Assembly: GCA_949152475.1 (NCBI GenBank) | Contig: OX424565.1 | Coordinates: 10,795,953 to 10,859,952, forward strand | Length of the DNA: 64,000 bases | Direction: 5' to 3' | Source: Terebella lapidaria | Taxonomy: Eukaryota > Annelida > Polychaeta > Terebellida > Terebellidae | Shown here: positions 1-18,289 of the stretch, piece after piece | Position numbering within the stretch: position 1 is the stretch's first letter | Layout: every line of letters starts with the position of its first letter | Program-made: the position numbers and the translations under genes | Notes under the pieces: generated by a model | What the model saw: the letters and a program-made list of their open reading frames with translations, nothing else | What the model was told of the DNA's origin: nothing | Database searches by the model: none

Positions 1-300
1 TTGCTCTCAATTTCTCAAATCGTCAATTTCTGGCCTACAGAGGTCATTCAAGGACCAATGTGTTCATGAAAATACACTTTAAATTAAGCAACAGCACCTG
101 CAATTTGGAAAAAAAAAATTCAAAAAACCTCTGGACATGCTACTAGCGCTACTACCAGGCTAGATCCTCTATTAGGCTCGACAGGATATATTTTTCTAGC
201 ATATTCTGTTGTTGATGTGGTTTAGTAGATTTCATTTGCAATTGCAATTTGGCACATTTGCAATGAATGTTGAAACTTAAATGATATATATTTATTGCAG

Positions 301-8009
<7,709 letters not shown>

Positions 8010-8144
8010 CCTGGATCCAGACCTTGACATGTATAACCTTGACATGTATGCATGTGCTGTGACATATTTACATTATTGCACTTTGCGTTTCAATTAGTTC
8101 AAGGTATAAATATATAATTAATCTAACATGTTACCTCGCCTGTA

Positions 8145-8150
8145 AATAAA
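8145..8150 (+). promoter_or_regulatory. Candidate CTR9 polyadenylation signal
   Basis: An AATAAA hexamer lies about 136 bp after the CTR9 stop codon. Further AATAAA-like sequences occur near 8242-8252, so the exact cleavage site is uncertain. Confidence 0.5.
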
Positions 8151-8276
8151 AAGCTAAAATAGATGATTAAGAAACAAACTGAAAATTAAAAAGCAAAAAT
8201 GGATTTCTGTCATGAATTTGATATATATCATATTCATAAAAAAATAAATAAAACCATGAAAACGTAGATGTGTGTT

Positions 8277-8282
<6 letters not shown>

Positions 8283-8311
<29 letters not shown>

Positions 8312-8744
8312 CTTCTTCCGCCACTTTTGGTTTCTGGACGATAACTTTAGATTGCCTTGACGGATTCTAGTCAAATTTTCACCACAAGTCAGAAATGATA
8401 TGTGGAAGAACCCTATTCTTTTTGAGCCGGATCCGAGGTCCGTGAGGTCCGTGAGGATGAAATCAAGGCTAATTTTGAGACTTGGTTTCCGGACGATAAC
8501 TGGAAAAATATTTACGCAATAGTTGCAGAACTCTGCATGGAGGTTCATATGCCACCAGGGAAGAACCCTATTGATTTTGGGATCGATCCATCAAACGACC
8601 TTTGACCTAGAGGTCGAAATAATTTTTTGCTGATTCATCCTTGAGGCTTCCTGCATATCTCAGAAACCGTGCATCGTAGAGCGAAACGGACGTTATTTTC
8701 GGACTCGTCGCCCTAGACAAACATCTCTAGGGTGTATTATTTTT
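8283..8744 (+). mobile_element. Family B repeat, 5' part (poly-T start)
   Basis: This starts with a run of about 29 T, then a block that recurs inverted at 62340-62525 and, in part, at 11935-12240 and near 57500. Recognisable words are GATAACTTTAG, GAAGAACCCTATTGATTTTG and GACCTAGAGGTCGAAATAA. It reaches the start of the first 148-bp unit and is then cut by family A. There is no coding capacity. I read it as the 5' flank of a non-autonomous element whose 3' end is seen at 15047. Confidence 0.6.
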
Positions 8745-10109
8745 AGGTTACCGGACCTATGGTCCGATAACCATTGCCGTCGCGTTGCGTCCGTCGTCCG
8801 TCCACATTTTTATCACAAGTTTACAGGCGGACTTTCCTGAAATTTTGCACAAAGTTGCCTAAAAATATTTCAAGAGAGGGTTATTTTTTAGTTTTTTGAT
8901 TTTCGCATTTTTCTCAAAATGGCGGCCATTTTTGACGAAAAATGGCCAATTTTGGACTTTGGCAGCCATTTTCTCAAAAACTGTCTGATCAGTTTTGAGA
9001 TTTTTGTTTCAAAAGATTCCTCTTATGTACCTTTATGATGTGTATAAGTTTTGTTGCCCTTGAATCGCCGGTCTCCGTGTGGCGGCCATTTTGAATTTTA
9101 GACGGGTCGGCGAAAAAAATTTTTTTGGTCCCAAATCGCGTTACTATCCATTTTGGGTCATTTCTAGACAAAAAATTTTTTTCACCCTTTGAAAAAAATT
9201 TTGGACTTAGAAAATTTTCGGCACTTTTTTCCTTCATAATGAGAGCTGCCGGGACTGTACTCATAGAACGCTTGAAGATAGAACTTAGATATTGGCACTT
9301 TCAAATGGAAAGTCATATATGGCGACTTGTGTGGTGACCTTGAATTTGACCTTGGATGACCTTGAAAGGTCAAAACAGCCATTTTTGGGTCGAGAAATGC
9401 TCAAATTTGCACCTGGACTGTCTTTTCTCGAAAACTGTCTGATCAGTTTTGAGATTATTGTTTCAAAATATTCCCCTTATGTACCTTTATGATGTCTATA
9501 AGTTTTGTTGCCCTTGAATCGCCGGTCTCCGTGTGGCGGCCATTTTGAATTTTTGACGGGTCGGTGAAAAAAATTTTGTTTGCCCCGAATCGCGTTACTA
9601 TTCATTTTGGGTCATTTCTAGACAAAAAATTTTTTTCACCCTTTGAAAAAAGTTTTGGACTTAAAAAATATTCGGCACTTTTTTCCCTCATAGTGGGAGC
9701 TGCCAGGACTGTACTCATAGTACGCTTGAAGATAGAGCTTAGATATTGGCACTTTCAAATAGGAAGTCATATATAGCGATTGGGGAGGGGACCTTGAATT
9801 TGACCTTTGATGACCTTGAAAGGTCAAAACAGCCATTTTTTGGGTGAAAAAATACCCAAATTTGCCTCTACAGATGAAATGCATGTAGATAGAGCTTCAG
9901 TTTGCATTATGAACATATAGGAAGTCATATATGGAACAACTAATGATGACCTTGATTTTGACCTTGGATGACCTTGAGTGCTAAATGTCTGACTTGAAAT
10001 CTTGAAAGTGGCCTCTGAAGCATAAACTTTTGCACATACAGGTTAGGATTGTGTATAAGCCTGTAAAAAAGTCATGTATAAATGGCACATTTTTTTTTCT
10101 CACATTTTT

Positions 10110-11672
10110 AGGTTACCGGACCTTTGGTCCGATAACCTATTGCCGTGGCGTTGCGTCCGTCGTCGTCGTCGTCCGTCGTCGTCCGTCGTCGTCCGTCTAC
10201 ATTTTTATCTTTAAAGTTTACGATCGAATCTCTCTGAAATTTTGCACAAAAATGCCTAAAAATATTTCGAGAGGGAGGTATTTTTTATTTTTTTTATTTT
10301 CGCAATTATTTCAAAATGGCGGCCGTTTTCGTCGAAAAATGGCCAATTTTGGACTTTGGCTGTCGTTTTCTCAAAATCTGTTCAGTAACTTTTTTTCTTA
10401 TTCATGCATAACACTCCTCATATGTACCTCTGTGACATGTATAAATTTCGTTGCCCTTGAATCGCTCGAAGTGGGCCATTTTGGGCCCAAACTCGGCCCA
10501 AATGGGACTTTCCCATGTTAAATTCTCCTATGCTTTATAATGGGACACATTAAGCCTAATATCTCACTTAATATTGAGATTAGAGACTAGGAATCAATTG
10601 TGGACATATAGGAAATGATATATGCTGAATATTGTCGTGACCTTGAATTTGACCTTTGACCTCATTTTCAAGGTCACAGGACAAAATGGCTAATATTTCG
10701 CTTATTATCGACTTTACAGCTTAGGAATACATTGTGAACATATAGGAAATGATATATGCTGAATTTTCTCGTGACCTCGAATTTGACCTTGACCTCATTT
10801 CCAAGGTCACAGGACAAAATTGCTAATATCTCGCTTATTATCGACTTTACAGCTTAGGAATCAATTGTGAACATATAGGAAATGATATATGCTGAATATT
10901 TTTGTGACCTTGAATTTGATCTTTGACCTCATTTTCAAGGTCACAGGACAAAATGGCCAATATCTTGCTTTTTAGTGACTTTACGCCTTATGAATCAATT
11001 GTGAACATATAGGAAATGATATATGCTGAATATTCTAGTGACCTTGAATTTGACTTTTGACCTCATTTTCAAGGTCAACAGGACAAAATGGCTAATATCT
11101 TGCTTATTATAAACTTTACAGCTTAGGAATCAATTGTGAACATATAGGAAATGATATATTCTGAATACTCTCATGACCTTGAATTTGACCTTTGACGTAA
11201 ATTTCAAGGCCAGTCATTTTATTTTCAAGGTCAGAATACAAAATGGTTTATATCTCTCTTATTATCAAATTCACAGCTTAGGGGTCCATAGTGAACATAT
11301 AGGAAATGATGTATGCTGAATATTTTGGTGATCTAGAATTTGACCTTTGATCCAATTTTCAAAGTCAGAGAACAAAATGGCTAATATGTCGCTTATTATC
11401 ATCTTTACAGCTTAGGAATCAATTGCGAATATAGAGGAATGATATATACTGAATTTTTTCATGAACTTGAACTTTGACCTCATTTTCTAGGTCACATCAC
11501 CGATCACAGAATGGCTAATATCTCACTTATTATCGACTTTACAGCTTAGGAATTTATTGTGGACATACTAGAAGTGATATATTTGTTGAAAAATTATTTT
11601 CAAGGTCACTGGACAAAAGGCTAATATCTAAAATGTATATTGTCCGGTAACCTTTCTTAGCCCTTGGGCTAA
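10110..11672 (+). mobile_element. Family A repeat, inner nested copy
   Basis: This is a second complete copy with the same left end (GGTTACCGGACC) and right end (GTCCGGTAACC, then TTAGCCCTTGGGCTAA). It sits inside the outer copy after CACATTTTT. Its microsatellite is a longer GTCGTC/GTCCGTC run (about 10155-10198). Unlike the outer copy, its 3' two-thirds is a tandem array of about 135-bp units. Confidence 0.65.
10540..11640 (+). repeat. About 135-bp tandem repeats inside the inner family A copy
   Basis: About eight diverged units each carry AAAATGGCTAATATCTCGCT, an AGCTTAGGAATCAATTGTG block, AACATATAGGAAATGATATA, and GTGACCTTGAATTTGACCTT ending in CAAGGTCA. Unit starts near 10672, 10803, 10937 and 11071 show the period. 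Later units are more diverged. No reading frame is kept. Confidence 0.8.
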
Positions 11673-12230
11673 TTTTTTTAACTTGACCTTAAAGACCTTG
11701 AAGGGCGAATTTCAAAATCTGAAATTGGCCTCTACACACGAAATACTTGTTGATAAAACTTATATGTTTGTATTATGAACATGTATACGAAGTCATATGC
11801 AGCATACCTGATGGTGACATTGAGATTCACAAAGATGACCTTGACTGGTAAATCTCAAAATCATATGTCACCTACAATGCTTGAAACCAAAATTGTCCGG
11901 TAACCTATCTTAGCCCTTGGGCTAATTTTTTTTGATCCGGCTCCGAGGTCCGTGAGGTCCTTGAGGATGAAATCGAGGCTGATCTTGAAACTTGGTTTCC
12001 GGACGATAACTCGAAAAATATTCAGGCAATAGTTGCAGAATTTTGCACGGAGGTTTATATATCAACAGGGAAGAACCCTATTGATTTTGGGATCGATACA
12101 TCAAACGACCTTTGACCTAGAGGTCGAAATAATTTTTTGCTGAGTCATCCTTGAGGCATCCTGCATATCTCGGAAACGGTGCGTCGTAGAGCGAAACGGA
12201 CGTTATTTTCGGACTCGTCGCCCTAGACAA

Positions 12231-14935
12231 ACATGTCTAAGGGGTATTATGGATGAACTTTGACCTTGACCCGAAATTTTTTTGCCGAGTCGGCATTTTT
12301 CGTTTTCGTCGATATCTCGGGAGCGGTGTGTCGTAGAGCGAAACGGACGTTATTTTCGGACTCGTCGCCCTAGACAAACATGTCTTAAAGGTATTATGGA
12401 TGAACTTTGACCTTGACCCGAAATTTTTTTGCCGAGTCGGCATTTTTCGTTTTCGTCGATATCTCGGGAGCGGTGTTAGTCGGGCATGTACGGGGGGTCC
12501 CTTTGCACCCCCCCCCCATGATCCTCCAAAACCAACTTTTTTCTCAAGGTTTTTTAATACTAAAAAACATTACATATGTCTCCGGTTGCGCATCCATTGC
12601 AAAAATTGGTTTTCGGGCCATTTTTCAAAACGGCCGCCCCGCGAAATCTCAAATTTTGAGATTGCTTCACTTTAGGCTGCATAGGTCTACAAAATAAAAT
12701 CTTTGTTACCTTTTGCTGCTTATTATAGAGATACATTGTGCATGAGAAAACAGTGCTTAAATAAATATTTATAACATGAATATGCTTATCAGGACTGAAG
12801 AGATAGAGGATGTTGAGGGGTATGATGTCGGACAGCTCAAGACAACGTTGTTGTACTACAAGAGCATGCAGGGCAATGGTGAAGATAGGTTATTTCATCC
12901 AACATAGCAGTACCAATAACATAGTTTCATGTTCCATCATGTTCATGTGTAAAGATTGCCAATGAAGATATCTATATTATTGTTCTCTGTTTGTGATATA
13001 AAATGTACATCCAAAGCATGTTTGTGAGTAATGCGTAATTCATAAGTGTATGAATAAATTCGAATAACAATGTGTTCTTATTTGCTTTCCATCTTAATGA
13101 GATGCTGCTATCATTTTAAATTGATATTATATAGCTAGAATAACACCAAAAATGGAATCTACATACCAAAATACCCTTAAAAGTAAGTATCACACATCTT
13201 TATAGCACAATTAGTTACGAACTTGAATTTTCGGGGTGTTTTTAGCAGGCATCTTGGATTTATGTTAATTAACAAAACTAACCAAATCAAGCTCTATTTG
13301 TTCAAGTCTCTATCAGAAATATCCAAGCAAGATCCACAATTGAGACGATAGGGGTGTCGAGGGGGCTATGTTTGAGAGATATCTAAATGAATATGTAGCA
13401 TGTACCATGTGTGCAGGTGTACATGCATCAAAAGAAATAGCTTGATTGTATTTATTTTGGTCTAAATGGATTCCCTGTATATGAAAACCTAGGTATAGAC
13501 CCCAAAATGAACATCCTAGGTTGACTGAGTCCGAAGTTATGGACATTTTAGTGAAAATTTATCTAAATTTGGCGGCCATCTTGGATTTATGGACATATTC
13601 ATGTTATAAATATTTATTTAAGCACTGTTTTCTCATGTACAATGTATCAGGCCTCTATAATAAGCAGCAAAAGGTAACAAAGATTTTATTTTGTAGACCT
13701 ATGCAGCCTAAAGTGAAGCAATCTCAAAATTCGAGATTTCGCGGGGCGGCCATTTTGAAAAATGGCCCGAAAACCAATTTTTGCAATGGATGCGCAACCG
13801 GAGACATATGTAATGTTTTTTAGTATTAAAAAACCTTGAGAAAAAAGTTGGTTTTGGAGGATCATGGGGGGGGGGGGGTGCAAAGGGACCCCCCGTACAT
13901 GCCCGACTATGTGTCGTAGAGCGAAACGGACGTTATTTTCGGACTCGTCGATCTAGACAAACATGTCTTAAGGGTATTATGGATGAACTTTGACCTTGAC
14001 CCGAAATTTTTTTGCCGAGTCGGCATTTTTCGTTTTCGTCGATATCTCGGAAACGGTGCTTCGTAGAGCGAAACGGACGTTATTTTCGGACTCGTCGCCC
14101 TAGACAAACATGCCTAAGGGGTATTATGGATGAACTTTGACCTTGACCCGAAATTTTTTTGCCGAGTCGGCATTTTTCGTTTTCGTCGATATCTCGGAAA
14201 CGGTGCGTCGTAGAGCGAAACGGACGTTATTTTCGGACTCGTCGGACTCGTCGCCCTAGACAAACATGCCTAAGGGGTATTATGGATGAACTTTGACCTT
14301 GACCCGAAATTTTTTTGCCGAGTCGGCACTTTTCGTTTTCGTCGATATCTCGGAAACGGTGCTTCGTAGTGTGCGAAACGGACGTTATTTTCGGACTCGG
14401 CGCCCTAGACAAACATGTCTAAGGGGTATTATGGATGGACTTTGACCTTGACCCGAAATTTTTTTTCCGAGTCGGCATTTCTCGTTTTCGTCGATATCTC
14501 GGGAACGGTGTGTCGTAGAGCGAAACGGACGTTATTTTCGGACTCGTCGCCCTAGACAAACATGTCTAAGGGGTATTATGGATGAACTTTGACCTTGACC
14601 CGAAATTTTTTTGCCGAGTCGGCATTTCTCGTTTTCGTCGATGTCTCGGAAACGGTGAGTCGTAGAGCGAAACGGACTTTTTTTTCGGACTCGTCGCCCT
14701 AGACAAACATGCCTAAGAGCGAAACGGACGTTATTTTCGGACTCGGCGCCCTAGACAAACATGTCTAAGGGGTATTATGGATGAACTTTGACCTTGACCC
14801 CAAATTTTTTTTCCGAGTCGGCATTTCTCGTCTTCGTCGATATCTCGGAAACGGTGAGTCGTAGAGCGAAACGGACTTTTTTTTCGGACTCGTCGGCCTA
14901 GACAAACATGTCTAAGGGGTATTATTTTAACGGTA
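12231..14935 (+). repeat. 148-bp tandem array (core of family B)
   Basis: Nine or ten units, spaced 147-155 bp between ACATGTCTAAGGGGTATTAT landmarks (for example 12231, 12379, 13961, 14109, 14264, 14413, 14560). Each carries TTTGACCTTGACCC, GCCGAGTCGGCA, CGATATCTCGG and GCGAAACGGACGTTATTTTC. The units are very similar to one another. The last units show internal deletions and rearrangement. Confidence 0.85.
12477..13909. mobile_element. 1.43-kb palindromic DNA transposon (long-TIR MITE)
   Basis: The ends TAGTCGGGCATGTACGGGG and its inverse extend into near-perfect inverted repeats of about 260-280 bp (12477-12740 and 13640-13909), including a poly-C/poly-G tract. It lies inside one 148-bp unit. 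Comparison with intact units gives a 3-bp target duplication TGT (12474-12476 and 13910-13912). The interior encodes no transposase. An exon-like stretch begins after TTATCAG at about 12792 with 32-38 open codons (Asp/Glu-rich start, then LKTTLLYYKSMQGNGED). The superfamily is not assigned. Confidence 0.8.
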
Positions 14936-15047
14936 AATTTTTTTGCGGAGTCGACATTTTCCATTTTCGTCGATATCTAGTATATATTATAAATTAATCA
15001 TCACACCGAAATGCCTCCAAGGCATTTTTATGCCTTGACGTCTAGTT

Positions 15048-16263
15048 AGGTTACCGGACCTATGGTCTGATAACCTATTGCTGTGGCATTGCGTCCGTCA
15101 TCGTCGTCCATCCACATTTTAGATTACCGGACCTATGGTCCGATAACCTATTGCCGTCGCGTTGCGTCCCTCTGTCGTCCGTCGTCCGTCCACATTTTAG
15201 GTTACCGGACCTTTGGTCCGATAACCTATTGGCATGGCATAGCGTCCGTCGTCCGTCCGTCCGGCGTTAACATTTTTATCTTTAAAGGTAACGATCGAAT
15301 CTTTCTGAAATTTTGCACAAAAATGCCTAAAAATATTTTGAGAAGGAGGTATTTTTTTGTTTTTTGATTTTTGCTTTTTTTTCAAAATGGCGGCCGTTTT
15401 TGTCGAAAAACGCTCAATTTTGGACTTTGACGGCCATTTTCTCAAAAACTGTCTGATCAGTTTTGAGTTTTTGGTTTCAAAAGATTCCCCTCATATACCT
15501 CTGTGATATGTATAAGTTTGGTTGCCCTAAATTCGCCGGTCTCCGTGTGGCGGCCATTTTGAATTTTTGGCGGGTCGGCGAAAAAAAATTTTTTCAACCC
15601 AAATCGCATTACTATCCCTTTTTGGCCATTTCTAGGACAAAAATTTTTTTTCACCCTTTGAAAAAAATGGAGGACTTTTTTGGCACTTTTTTCCTTCAAA
15701 AAGGGAGCTGTCCGGACTGTACTCATAGAACGCTCGAAGATAGAGCTTAGAAATTGGCACTTTCAAATGGGAAGTCATATATGGCGACTTGTGTGGTGAC
15801 CTTGAATTTGACCTTGGATGACCTTGAAAGGTCGAAACAGCCATTTTGGGGTCAAAAAATGCCCAGATTTGCTTCTATAGATGAAATGCTTGCAGATAGA
15901 GCTCATGTTTGCATTGTGAACATATAGGAAGACATATATGGCACGACTAATGATGACCTTGAACTTGATGTCAGATGACCTTGAGTGCCAAATGTCTGAC
16001 TCGGAATGTGTAAATTGACCTGAGCGGCCTAAACGATTCCACCCAGATATATCTTTGTATTCTGAACATATAGAATATCAAATGCCGCACACATACATGT
16101 AATGGTGACATCGAAGTTCACACGGATGACCTTGATTGGTAAATCTCAAGGTCATATGTTCACACTGCGAACCTTGATTGGTAAATCTCAAGGTCTGTTA
16201 CCTGCCTATGCTGCCATGGCCAAACCAAAACTGTCCGGTAACCTATCCTAGCCTTTGAGCTAA
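15048..16263 (+). mobile_element. Family A repeat, three stacked 5' ends and one 3' end
   Basis: Left ends occur in a row at 15049, 15121 and 15200, each followed by GATAACCTATTG, a GTCCGTC microsatellite and CACATTTT, into which the next copy begins. A single right end (GTCCGGTAACC, then a decayed hairpin ending CTAA) lies at 16233-16263. The body shares the GTGTGGCGGCCATTTTGAA and TGACCTTGAATTTGACCTTG words with the other copies. No gene is present. Confidence 0.6.
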
Positions 16264-16483
16264 TATTTTATCTTTAAAGTTTACAGGCGGATTTTCCTGA
16301 AATTTTGCACAAAGCTGCCTAAAAATATTTCAAGAGGGGGTTATTTCTTAGTTTTTAGGTTACCGTCCCTATGGTCCGATAACCTATTGGCATGGCGTTG
16401 CATCCGTCGTCGGCGTTGGCGTCGTCCGTCCAGATTTTTATCTTTAAAGTTTACGAGTGAATCTCTGAAATTTTGCACAAACA
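16264..16483 (+). mobile_element. Family A fragments, outer copy remnant and a truncated 5' end
   Basis: From 16264 the sequence matches the part of family A that normally follows the microsatellite (TTTACAGGCGGA, AATTTTGCACAAAG). At 16357 another left end begins (AGGTTACCGTCCC, GGTCCGATAACC) and breaks off near 16483. Confidence 0.5.
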
Positions 16484-17487
16484 CGGTGGCTAGGCGTTAG
16501 GCGTTATTCAGGGAGTGCCGCGTAAAATCGTGAGTATTACGCGTTATTCGTGAGGAAATGACACAGGAAACGACATAGGTCCCCACTTCAAATGAAGAAA
16601 ATCAATGAAAAAGTTCAGTTTCTTCCTAAAATTTTGTTTCCACGGAACATCCCAATGAGTAAACATTGCGTATGCTACTATGAATTACTTGTATACATCG
16701 TTATATTTACGAAAATGGACACACAGGTCGTGACAACACCGGCACGCTTGCGACTAGTTTGTGAAATATCATCGGCTATCAATTGAAACCAACAAAGCGC
16801 ATGTTCGTAAATCATAGAATGCTCGGAGAAATCTTTTTTTATTGTTACACAACGCAACCAGTTGTTTTAATCGAGTATTTTATTAACTGAGAAGCTTTTT
16901 ATGGTTTACGCGTATCAGCCTGAGGGAGAAAATCTGCACACGCGTTACAGCATGAGGAAACATGTGAGCGTTGTCGCGGATAGTAGAGCTGATAATGCAT
17001 ACATATAGATTTTTGAAGTATGATTTGAGGCTGCACAATGTCCAGTATTGACGATACTTCTCACTTATCATTATACTCCATATGTTCCTCCCAATCTTCA
17101 TAAATCTGAATTTGGCAATACTAAGAGTTTTTCGTGTCTTTTACACAGAAGCTCACCAAGTGAAAACATTATCTTTTGAACTTGAATTTATTCCATCAAT
17201 TGAGCAGTAAAACTGGAGAAAAATTCGCATGAAAATCCAAGATGGTCGCCATCCGCAATATTGAAAATTAGTTATGTAGATAGGTCTATGTGAAAAAAGA
17301 TGCTCAATGCTGACAGAAAGTATGAAAATTTGTCCCTGGGGTTTTTTGGGTATGCTGGATCCGAACTGAATGGGAACCACGTCGTCAGAGCAAGGGATCC
17401 CACTTATAATGACCGCCGCCGAAAGTCCAAAATCATGTTTTGGGCTATAACTCAGCTTCTATTGCAGGTAAAGACATGTTTTCGATA
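16484..17487. other. Unannotated spacer
   Basis: I find no gene or clear repeat end here. Words such as AAGATGGTCGCCATCC and TTTTGGGTATG near 17238-17350 resemble the inverted-repeat arms that follow, so this may be older DNA of the same family. Confidence 0.4.
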
Positions 17488-18125
17488 TAGTCAGGAGGAA
17501 TAATGAGCATATAGCACGCAGGGTGGAAATGTAGTACATACTTTTTCTATCGATTGATATGGCTTCATAATGGTCTAAGACAACCTTTTTCAGAGGGTGT
17601 GCAAAATTTTTTCCCGGGCTAACTTTTTTTATGGCCTTTTTCAAAATGGCCGCCACCAAAAATTCGGTATTTTAGGAAAAAATCAGATTTATCCTCCTGT
17701 CATGATGCTTTCGGTCTAAGAAGGTAAAATTTAGTTAAATGGAAATATTCTTCATAACAATACTAATAATACCGATTCAGTCCCCCGCAAATGAAAAAAA
17801 AAATCCAAGATGGCCGCCAAATTCTCGCCGTTTTCACACAAATGCTCATTACTTCCTGCCAAATTGAGATAGGAAGCCAATTTTGGTGTCTAACCCTGGG
17901 TTTTTGGGTATGAGGATTCCAAATCAATAACCGGTTTTGTGATTAGATGATTGTGGCTGCTCAGAATCCAAGATGGCTGCCAGTCCTGGGATTTGGGGTA
18001 TGAGGATGCTACCTGAAGTAATACTTCTGTGTGTACATTGTGATTGGCCATATGAAAGCTGTCCAACTGTCCAGAAGCCAAGATAACGACTAATTAATGA
18101 AACACATGCAAGCAAACCTGTCGCA
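17488..18125 (+). repeat. Left arm of an inverted repeat of about 0.65 kb
   Basis: From TAGTCAGGAGGAA to about 18125 the sequence is the diverged reverse complement of 20700-21400. Shared landmarks include GATATGGCTTCATAATGGTC, AGAGGGTGTG, AATCCAAGATGGCCGCC, AACCCTGGGTTTTTGGGTAT and CCAAGATAAC. The arms bracket a Rep/helicase gene remnant. Confidence 0.7.
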
Positions 18126-18289
18126 CTTCAAAATCAACAGTATCACTACCAGGCATATTTTTTCCGAGCAATCAAACCCAAGTATATTATAGTAGACATA
18201 TCAATACCAAGTAACTTATATTAGGCATATAAAAACAATATAACAGCTGCCAAAATGTTTGATCAGCGAGTGAAAAAAAATCCATGAAA

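Larger units (their letters stand above)
8745..11925 (+). mobile_element. Family A repeat, outer copy with hairpin ends
   Basis: The left end is GGTTACCGGACC followed by its near-inverse GGTCCGATAACC, then a GTCGTCCGTC-type microsatellite. The right end is GTCCGGTAACC, the exact inverse of the first 11 bases, followed by the hairpin TTAGCCCTTGGGCTAA and then a T run. The body carries a direct duplication of about 450 bp (about 8973-9420 and 9422-9860). Another family A copy is inserted at 10110-11672. There is no transposase. A short inverted repeat at the 5' tip, an internal inverse at the 3' side, a terminal stem-loop and insertion in T-rich DNA resemble non-autonomous Helentron (HINE/DINE-1, pearl-like) elements; this class is inferred. 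Confidence 0.65.
11930..15047 (+). mobile_element. Family B repeat, 3' part with satellite core and hairpin/CTAG end
   Basis: This begins at the GATCCGGCTCCGAGG block (also at 8420), passes through the GAAGAACCCTATTGATTTTG block into the 148-bp array, and ends with the hairpin AAGGCATTTTTATGCCTT, then GACGTCTAG and TTA. The same end is seen inverted at 61331 (TAACTAGACGTC). A 3' hairpin a few bases before CTAG followed by T is the classic Helitron-type 3' terminus. I infer a non-autonomous rolling-circle element with a tandem-repeat core. It is interrupted by the palindromic element at 12477-13909. Confidence 0.6.

Noticed and set aside
1-300. Search for the first CTR9 coding exon (start MSRGS-like)
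   Set aside because: No ATG-led match joining in phase to 301 was found; this is intron, so the first exon must lie upstream of the window.
9125-10521. Open frames of 66-163 codons in the family A copies
   Set aside because: They are Phe/Lys-rich translations of T- and A-rich repeat sequence, not conserved between copies.
13313-13546. 77-codon minus-strand frame in the palindromic element
   Set aside because: No domain or codon bias; the interior is AT-rich and non-coding in look.
12231-14935. 148-bp array as a CRISPR array
   Set aside because: Units are continuous tandem copies without unique spacers, in animal DNA.
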